Source: Palsa-504 sp963806335 | Lineage (GTDB): Bacteria; Actinomycetota; Actinomycetes; Streptosporangiales; Streptosporangiaceae | Direction: 5' to 3' | DNA length: 64,000 nucleotides | Assembly (NCBI GenBank): GCA_963806335.1 | Contig: CAWDXO010000008.1 | Span: forward strand, 1 to 64,000 | Shown here: positions 58,854 through 64,000 of the stretch, one piece after another | Numbering within the stretch: the first letter of the stretch is position 1 | Layout: each line of letters opens with the position of its first letter | Translations under genes and position numbers: made by a program | The notes under the pieces: generated by a model | The model's database searches: none | What the model saw: the letters and a program-made list of their open reading frames with translations, nothing else | Told to the model about the DNA's origin: nothing

Positions 58854-59810
58854 GTGCACAGCCGCGCGGAGGCGTGGTACGGCCGGCGGACCTCGCATTG
58901 GCGGGACTGGCCGGCCGAGGCACTGCTGGAGGGTAAGCGGCGCGCTGGTGCGCGCATCAGCGTGGTGGTCCCGGCGCGCGATGAGGAGCGCACCGTCGCG
59001 GGCGTGGTCGGTGCCCTGCACGCGGCCCTGGTGGAACGGATACCTCTGGTCGATGAGGTGGTGGTGATCGACTCGGATTCGGCCGACGGGACCGCGGCGG
59101 CAGCCGAGAAGGCCGGCGCCACCGTACACCGGGCCCGCGACATCGCGCCCGAGCTCGGCGGCTATCCCGGCAAGGGCGAGGCCCTGTGGAAATCGCTGCT
59201 CGTCACCCAGGGCGACCTGCTCGTCTTCGTGGATGCGGACCTGACGCAGTGGGGACCGCATTTCGTGACCGGCCTGCTCGGTCCGCTGATCGCCGACCCC
59301 GGCGTGCTGCTCGTCAAGGGGTTCTACGCCCGGATCGCGACGGGAACGGACGGTTCCACCTCCACCGAAGGCGGCCGGGTCACCGAACTGGTGGCGCGTC
59401 CGCTGCTGAGCGTGTGGTGGCCGGAGCTGTCGGGCGTGGTCCAGCCGCTGGCCGGAGAGTGGGCCGCGCGACGCGAGCTGATGGAATCGCTCAGCATCCC
59501 GGTGGGCTACGGGGTCGAGCTTTCCACCCTGCTCGACACGGCCGCCGGGCACGGGCTGGACGCCGTGGCGCAGGTCGACCTGGGGTCCCGCGCCCATAAG
59601 CACCAGACCGACCACGATCTCGCCTTGATGGCCGCGGAGCTGCTCGTCGTGGCGGCGCGCAGGCGCGGACAGCCAGGCGAGGTGCCGGAAAGCCCGCAGC
59701 TCCAGCAGTTCGTCAGGGAAGGCACCGCGGTCCACCCGGCGGCCCGGCCGATTCCGGTCCAGGAACGGCCGCCGGCGGCAGGCCAACTCCACCCAGGCGG
59801 GCGGCGATGA
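58854..59810 (+). CDS. gpgS: glucosyl-3-phosphoglycerate synthase
   Basis: A 318-residue GT81/GT2-like glycosyltransferase making glucosyl-3-phosphoglycerate, the first step to the methylglucose lipopolysaccharides or glucosylglycerate of actinomycetes. VVVPARDEERTVAGVV, VVVIDSDSADGT, GGYPGKGEALWKSL, the metal-binding FVDADLTQWG and GGRVTELVARPLL agree with mycobacterial GpgS (Rv1208). It starts with GTG at 58854. Its last codons overlap the start of the FolP-like gene (ATGA at 59807-59810), the same gene order as Rv1208-Rv1207 of M. tuberculosis. Confidence 0.88.
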   Translation: MHSRAEAWYGRRTSHWRDWPAEALLEGKRRAGARISVVVPARDEERTVAGVVGALHAALVERIPLVDEVVVIDSDSADGTAAAAEKAGATVHRARDIAPELGGYPGKGEALWKSLLVTQGDLLVFVDADLTQWGPHFVTGLLGPLIADPGVLLVKGFYARIATGTDGSTSTEGGRVTELVARPLLSVWWPELSGVVQPLAGEWAARRELMESLSIPVGYGVELSTLLDTAAGHGLDAVAQVDLGSRAHKHQTDHDLALMAAELLVVAARRRGQPGEVPESPQLQQFVREGTAVHPAARPIPVQERPPAAGQLHPGGRR

Positions 59811-60694
59811 CCGGCCCGGCCGCGAGCCAGCGGACGCTGCGGCTGGGAGGACGGTCCTTCGAGCCGCAGCAGCGGCTGGTGATGGCGATAGTCAACCGGA
59901 CGCCCGATTCCTTCTACGACCGTGGCGCCACCTGGGACGAGGCGGTCGCGATGGAGCGGGTGCATACGGTCGTGGCCGAGGGCGCCGATATCGTGGACAT
60001 CGGCGGCGTGCCGGCCGCGCCTGGGGCTGAGGTCACCGTCGCCGAGGAAATCCGGCGGACCGTTCCCTTCGTGGCCGCGGTGCGGGCGGCCTACCCCGAG
60101 CTAGTGATCAGCATCGACACGTGGCGCCACCAGACGGCCCGTGAGCTGCTGGCCGCGGGCGCGGATCTGCTCAACGACACCTGGGGCGGCTGGGATGAGC
60201 GGCTGCCGGAGGTAGCGGCCGAATTCGGCGCGGGCCTGATCTGCAGTCACGCCGGCGGCCTGCCGCCGCGGACCCGCCCGCACCGGGTGGAATACGAGGA
60301 CGTCATGGTGGACGTGCTGGAGCGGACGCTGGCTCTGGCCGGCCGCGCGGTGGCCCAGGGCGTGGATCCCTCGCGAGTCCTCATCGATCCGGCCCACGAC
60401 TTCGGGAAGAACACCTGGCACTCGCTGGAGGTCACCAGGCGGCTGGGCGAGATGGCGGCGACCGGCTGGCCCGTCCTGGTCTCGCTGTCGCACAAGGATT
60501 TCATCGGCGAGACGCTCAACGCCGAGCGCGACGAGCGGCTGACGGGAACGCTGGCTGCCTCCGCCATATGCGCGTGGCTGGGAGCCCGGGTGTTCCGGGC
60601 GCATCAGGTCACGCAGACGCGCCAGGTTCTGGACATGGTCTCGGCCATCCGCGGTGAGCTCGCGCCGGCCCGCGCGGTGCGCGGACTTGCGTAG
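59807..60694 (+). CDS. dihydropteroate synthase family protein, FolP2-like
   Basis: A 295-residue protein of the DHPS fold. MAIVNRTPDSFYDRGATWDE (usually NxTPDSFSDGG) carries the pterin/phosphate loop. DIVDIGGVPAAPGAE replaces the usual DIGGESTRPG, so the pABA-loop signature is altered. SIDTWRHQTARELLAAGADL, LINDTWGG-like DLLNDTWGG, LIDPAHDFGKN and SLSHKDFIGETL (KxxIG region) follow. The mycobacterial FolP2 of the same context is reported not to be a functional DHPS, so the real role, perhaps linked to GpgS, is open. It is coupled to gpgS by ATGA. Confidence 0.82.
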   Translation: MTGPAASQRTLRLGGRSFEPQQRLVMAIVNRTPDSFYDRGATWDEAVAMERVHTVVAEGADIVDIGGVPAAPGAEVTVAEEIRRTVPFVAAVRAAYPELVISIDTWRHQTARELLAAGADLLNDTWGGWDERLPEVAAEFGAGLICSHAGGLPPRTRPHRVEYEDVMVDVLERTLALAGRAVAQGVDPSRVLIDPAHDFGKNTWHSLEVTRRLGEMAATGWPVLVSLSHKDFIGETLNAERDERLTGTLAASAICAWLGARVFRAHQVTQTRQVLDMVSAIRGELAPARAVRGLA

Positions 60695-61385
60695 GGCGTT
60701 CGCGGCGAGCTGCCCGCCGGCACCGCTGCTGGCCCGGGAGCTGACCGGTCTGGATCCCGTGGTCCCCGAGCTTCGCCAGGCCTGCGCGGCGGCCGTCGAA
60801 CGACTCGTCCGGTCCGGGCCTGAGGTCATCGCCGTCGTCGGACCGGGGCCCCGCACCGCCGACTGGCCCGCGTCCGGGCGCCTCAACCTCGGCGCGTTCG
60901 CTCCGGCGCTCCAGGGCGGCCGAACCGAACCGCCGCTGCCGCTTTCGCTCGGGCTCGGCGCCCGCCTGCTCGACGAAGCCGGCTACCGGGGGCCGCGGGT
61001 GCTGCGGTCAGTGGACCACGACGAGGCGGCCGGCCGCTGCCTGCGGCTCGGCGCCGAGCTCGGCCGCCTCGGCGACCGGGTCGGGCTGCTGGTCATGACC
61101 GACGGGAGCGCATGCCGGAGCCTGCGTGCCCCGGGCTACCTGAACCCGGCTGCGGCCGGGTTCGACGCGGCGCTCGAGCAAGCGGTACGGGACGGTGACC
61201 TCGGCCCGCTGCGGACCATGGACCGGGACCTGGCCCGCGAACTGCTCGTAGCCGGAAGGCCCGGCTGGCAGGTGCTCGCCGGAGCGATGCCCGGCCGCGA
61301 ACTGGCTACCGAAATCCTGTATTCGGGTGACCCCTTCGGGGTCTATTACCTGGTCGCCTGCCTCGCCGGGGTAACCGAGACCTAG
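60654..61385 (+). CDS. extradiol dioxygenase-like protein of unknown function
   Basis: A 243-residue protein resembling the class III extradiol dioxygenase-like (LigB-type) proteins of actinomycetes that begin with CPxPPLLxPEL; here FAASCPPAPLLARELTG. The catalytic His residues of true dioxygenases are not clear, so it may be non-enzymatic. It overlaps the FolP-like gene by 41 bases if the GTG at 60654 is used. A TTG at 60687 would reduce this to 8 bases and starts nearer the conserved part. Its stop overlaps that of the convergent SDR gene by four bases. Confidence 0.6.
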   Translation: MSSRRPARCADLRRAFAASCPPAPLLARELTGLDPVVPELRQACAAAVERLVRSGPEVIAVVGPGPRTADWPASGRLNLGAFAPALQGGRTEPPLPLSLGLGARLLDEAGYRGPRVLRSVDHDEAAGRCLRLGAELGRLGDRVGLLVMTDGSACRSLRAPGYLNPAAAGFDAALEQAVRDGDLGPLRTMDRDLARELLVAGRPGWQVLAGAMPGRELATEILYSGDPFGVYYLVACLAGVTET

Positions 61386-62326
61386 CGATCGGCGCCGTGT
61401 ACGGCAGGGTCCGGCAGGCGTCCGGCGGGCGCGGTTCCGTACACCTCGGGCAGCCCGGTGGCGAGTTCTTCGGGCTGGACCGCCCGGCCAGCCCCGCTCC
61501 GGTACTCCCCCACCGACCGCCAGCCGCGCAGCCGCTGCACCCGGTCGCCGTGCACCCGGAACACCTGGCCGGTCAGCCAGGACGCGGCGTCTGAGGCGAG
61601 ATAGACCACCAGGCCAGAAGCGTTGGCCGGATCCTGCGGATCGAAGCTTTCTGGCTTGGGCCCGTCAGGCACCGGGTTCCGGGCCGCCACCCCGGGAACA
61701 CCGGCGGTCATCCTGGTCAGCGCGATCGGGGAGATCGCGTTCGCGGTCACCCCGTACCTGGCCATCTCCAGCGCGGTGATCGTGGTCAGCGAGACGATGC
61801 CCGCCTTGGCCGCCCCGTAATTGGCCTGGCCGGCGGTGCCGAACAGGCCGGTCCCCGAGGTCGTATTGATGATCCGCCCCCCGCGGCCCGCGCCGCGCTT
61901 GGCCTCCTCCCGCCAGTAGGCGCAGGCGTGCCTGGTCATCGCGAAGGTGCCCTTGAGGTGCACGGCGATGACCGCGTCGAAGTCGTCCTCGGTCATCGAG
62001 AACAGCATCCGGTCGCGGAGGATGCCGGCGTTGTTCACCACCACGTCCAGGCGGCCGAACCCGGCGGCCGCCAGCGCGATCAGCTTTTCCGTGGCCGCCC
62101 AGTCGGTGACTGACGAGTGATCGGGGATCGCCCGGCCGCCCGCAGCCGTGATCTCGGCCGCGACCGCTTCGGCTGGCGTCTGGTCGGTGCTTTCCCCGTG
62201 CAGGCCGGCGCCGGGATCGTTGACCACGACCGCCGCGCCATGAGCAGCGAGGGCCAGGCAGTGCGACCGGCCCAGGCCGCGCCCTCCGCCGGTCACGATC
62301 GCGACCTTGCCGTCGAGCAAACCCAT
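61382..62326 (-). CDS. short-chain dehydrogenase/reductase (3-hydroxyacyl-CoA type)
   Basis: A 314-residue SDR. TGGGRGLGRSHCLALAAHGA binds NAD(P), NDPG ends strand two, VVNNAGI is the structural motif, and the catalytic residues are Ser in INTTSGTGLFG and Tyr/Lys in YGAAKAG. The extended C-terminus (RVHGDRVQRLRGW) is typical of actinomycete hydroxyacyl-CoA dehydrogenases. Its ATG overlaps the stop of the thiolase by one base, so it is coupled in an operon with the thiolase and DUF35 protein, suggesting acyl-CoA or steroid side-chain degradation. Confidence 0.9.
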   Translation of the reverse strand: MGLLDGKVAIVTGGGRGLGRSHCLALAAHGAAVVVNDPGAGLHGESTDQTPAEAVAAEITAAGGRAIPDHSSVTDWAATEKLIALAAAGFGRLDVVVNNAGILRDRMLFSMTEDDFDAVIAVHLKGTFAMTRHACAYWREEAKRGAGRGGRIINTTSGTGLFGTAGQANYGAAKAGIVSLTTITALEMARYGVTANAISPIALTRMTAGVPGVAARNPVPDGPKPESFDPQDPANASGLVVYLASDAASWLTGQVFRVHGDRVQRLRGWRSVGEYRSGAGRAVQPEELATGLPEVYGTAPAGRLPDPAVHGADR

Positions 62327-63552
62327 CAGGACTCCTTATTCTCGCCGGCCCGCAGGACCAGCCCTTGCGCGTTGAAGAAGAATCCGCCCGGAGTCAGCAG
62401 CGCGACCCGGGCGCCCGGCACCTGGCGGCGGCCCGCCCGCCCACGCAGCTGGGTCACCGCTTCGCGCAGGTGCCCCGCTCCCTGGGAGCCGCCCTCGGAC
62501 AGGCTGCCGCCGTGCGTGTTCACCGGCACCCGCCCCTTGATCTTGATCCGGTTCTCCACGGCGTCCCAGTTGTCGGCCAGGAACGCCCCGGCCTCACCGG
62601 GACCGCAGAACCCGTAGGCCTCGAAGCAGCGCAAGGCCACGAAGCTGAAGCCGTCGTAGGGGAAGAAAACGTCGATGTCCTCAAGCCATAGATCGCTCTT
62701 GGCCCGCAGGTCGCGGGCGGCCAGCGCCTGCCCGGTAGCGTCCAGGTCGGCCGCTAGGTGCTCCTCGGGCGGCGCGGTCATTCCCATGGTGGCCGCGTGG
62801 ATGAGAACGGGGGCGGCGCGCAGGCCGCGGGCCCGCTCGGCGGTGGTCACGATGAACGCGTCCGCGCCATCGACGGGCACGTCCATGTCGTACAGGCACA
62901 GCGGCTCCCTGACCATCCGGCCGCCCAGATAGTCCGCTATGGTCAGCGGCTGGCGCAGGACCGCGTTCGGATTAGCCGCCGCGTTAGTCCGGTCGTTGAC
63001 CGCGATCCGGCCGAAATCCTCCCGCGAGGCGCCGAACTCCGCCAGGTACCGGCCGGCCCAGGCCGCGTAGCCGGCCGAGCCGTGCATGCTCCACGGCTCG
63101 TGGTCACTGTGCCCGTCACCAGTGGCGGCCCGGCCGTCGGGCAGACCGAAGGTGGCCCGCCGCCGGAACGGGTTCGCGTCCGCGCTGCGCGAGAAGCCGG
63201 CGATCCGGTAGATGGAGTGGTAGACCAGCGCCACCTCGCAGGCCCCGGTCCAGACCGCGTTGCTGGCGGCCACCAGGTGGTTCACGATCGGCGGGGCGGC
63301 GCGCGTCCACCAGGTGACCGCGGGCAGGCCGAGCGCGGATACCACGGTGGCGGGGTCGATGCCGCCGGTGAGCAGCCCGCCGCCGACCACGCCGTCGATA
63401 TCGGCGGCGGTCAGCCCGGCGTCGCGGATCGCCGCGACCGCCGCTTCCAGCAGCAAGGCGAGCTCGGTCGTGGTGCCGCGGTCCCGGGCGTACGGGGACA
63501 GGCCGACACCCGCGATCGCGATCTGGTCCTTGGCCGGATTACGCCCCGTCAC
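62326..63552 (-). CDS. thiolase-fold lipid-transfer protein (Ltp2/SCP-x-like)
   Basis: A 408-residue thiolase-superfamily protein. IAIAGVGLSPYARDRGTTTE, AIRDAGLTAADIDGVVGG and DMDVPVDGADAFIVTTAERA occur in the usual order, and the C-terminal half has NTHGGSLSEGGSQGAGHLRE. No thiolase active-site Cys is evident at the first position, as in the Ltp2 aldolases, which cleave the steroid side chain with a DUF35 partner. The GTG at 63552 overlaps the stop of that DUF35 gene (GTGA 63549-63552). An Ltp2-like retro-aldolase role is inferred from the gene pair. Confidence 0.82.
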   Translation of the reverse strand: MTGRNPAKDQIAIAGVGLSPYARDRGTTTELALLLEAAVAAIRDAGLTAADIDGVVGGGLLTGGIDPATVVSALGLPAVTWWTRAAPPIVNHLVAASNAVWTGACEVALVYHSIYRIAGFSRSADANPFRRRATFGLPDGRAATGDGHSDHEPWSMHGSAGYAAWAGRYLAEFGASREDFGRIAVNDRTNAAANPNAVLRQPLTIADYLGGRMVREPLCLYDMDVPVDGADAFIVTTAERARGLRAAPVLIHAATMGMTAPPEEHLAADLDATGQALAARDLRAKSDLWLEDIDVFFPYDGFSFVALRCFEAYGFCGPGEAGAFLADNWDAVENRIKIKGRVPVNTHGGSLSEGGSQGAGHLREAVTQLRGRAGRRQVPGARVALLTPGGFFFNAQGLVLRAGENKES

Positions 63553-63986
63553 GGCTGCGCCCCAGCCGGGCGGAAGGCGGGCCAGGGCGCTCCGTCCCGG
63601 TCCATCCAGGTGAGCTCCACCTCGAGTCCGACGCGCAGCTGCTCCCGCGGGCAATCCAGCACCGTGGCCTCCACCCGCAACCCAAGCTGCTCGGCCAGTT
63701 CGATCGCGGCGAGCGGGAAACCGCCCTCGTAGTCCACGCCCGGGGCGGGCGGCCCCTGGTGCAGGAAGGTGAGCAGGTGCACGGTGCCGCGGCCGCTGAC
63801 CGGCACCGGGTTCACCTCGGACGACCAGCAGGACGGGCAGATCGGCCGCAGCGGCGCAGACATGCGGCCGCACGCCCGGCAGCGGTTAACCAGCAGCTCG
63901 TGGCGCAGCAGTCCCAGGTAGTACTGCTTGTTCAGGTGATCTAGCCGGACGCCAGGAAACCGCTCAAGCACCGTCTCGTCGGTCAT
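63549..63986 (-). CDS. Zn-ribbon OB-fold (DUF35) protein
   Basis: A 145-residue protein with a rubredoxin-like zinc ribbon (CRACGRMSAPLRPICPSC, about residues 36-53) followed by an OB-fold acyl-CoA-binding domain (GRGTVHLLTFLHQGPPAPG, IELAEQLGLRVEATV). DUF35 proteins act as essential partners of thiolase-like Ltp2/SCP-x or MaoC-type hydratases. The stop overlaps the GTG of the thiolase gene, which fits complex formation. The upstream part of the operon lies beyond the window edge. Confidence 0.88.
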   Translation of the reverse strand: MTDETVLERFPGVRLDHLNKQYYLGLLRHELLVNRCRACGRMSAPLRPICPSCWSSEVNPVPVSGRGTVHLLTFLHQGPPAPGVDYEGGFPLAAIELAEQLGLRVEATVLDCPREQLRVGLEVELTWMDRDGAPWPAFRPAGAQP

Positions 63987-64000
63987 CCCGTCACCCTCCG

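Noticed and set aside
1..64000. CRISPR arrays, tRNA and rRNA genes
   Set aside because: I looked for regularly spaced repeats, tRNA-like cloverleaf ends and rRNA signatures and saw none; a tRNA search tool could still find a missed one.

Overview
The window is about 64 kb of very GC-rich DNA with dense coding and strong G/C bias at third codon positions. GTG starts and ATGA/GTGA stop-start overlaps are common. The gene content (DUF1707-GntR regulators, WS/DGAT wax ester synthase, glucosyl-3-phosphoglycerate synthase next to a FolP2-like protein, DUF2993 lipid-binding protein, STAND ATPases with TPRs) points to an actinomycete chromosome. I cannot name the genus; a Streptosporangiales-like soil actinomycete is a guess. 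No rRNA, tRNA or CRISPR was recognised.

Layout. 0-11 kb: an HSL-type esterase, a leaderless DUF1707-GntR/ABC transporter operon, a GYD protein, an epoxide-hydrolase-like protein, a type-B carboxylesterase, a flavin amine oxidase and a two-domain VOC protein, with remnants of VOC, LLM-oxidoreductase, GNAT and alpha/beta-hydrolase genes between them. 11-19 kb: a large membrane protein with a lipase-like C-terminus, a beta-helix/TM protein and a DUF2252 protein. 18.8-20.8 kb: an IS110-family element whose 5' non-coding region carries conserved hairpins; related hairpins flank a 126-aa ORF of unknown function. 21-26 kb: regulator-target sets (HxlR/SnoaL-like with a GATAGC operator cluster; TfoX, TetR and an MFS exporter with two operator-like sites; an NAD(P)H-binding reductase).

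26-39 kb is a gene graveyard. It holds a frameshifted tyrosine recombinase, an IS1380-like remnant, a low-GC orphan gene, a YCII gene broken by a 7-nt repeat, a disrupted XRE-STAND ATPase, an acyl-CoA ligase stub, a second, truncated IS110 copy, TPR and STAND-repeat remnants, an SMP-30 fragment, a reductase stub and the first ~65 codons of hemA. 39-45 kb holds two large STAND-type signalling ATPases, a LuxR (LAL) regulator and a DUF4062/NB-ARC pair split by a GTGA overlap.

45-64 kb looks like conserved chromosome devoted to lipid metabolism. An acyl-CoA dehydrogenase and an enoyl-CoA hydratase diverge from a translationally coupled WS/DGAT, HAD-AGPAT and PlsB operon for phospholipid/triacylglycerol synthesis. 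A bacteriophytochrome with a degenerate kinase is divergent from a heme oxygenase that would make its biliverdin. Then come a CaiB-type CoA transferase, a DUF2993 protein, GpsA (glycerol-3-phosphate supply), GpgS, a FolP2-like protein and an extradiol-dioxygenase-like protein, and finally an SDR, thiolase (Ltp2-like) and DUF35 operon.

The most interesting signals are the conserved, covarying hairpins in the IS110 leader (a candidate bridge RNA) and their reuse around the 126-aa ORF, the phytochrome lacking its phospho-acceptor His and ATP lid, and the split DUF4062/NB-ARC protein.
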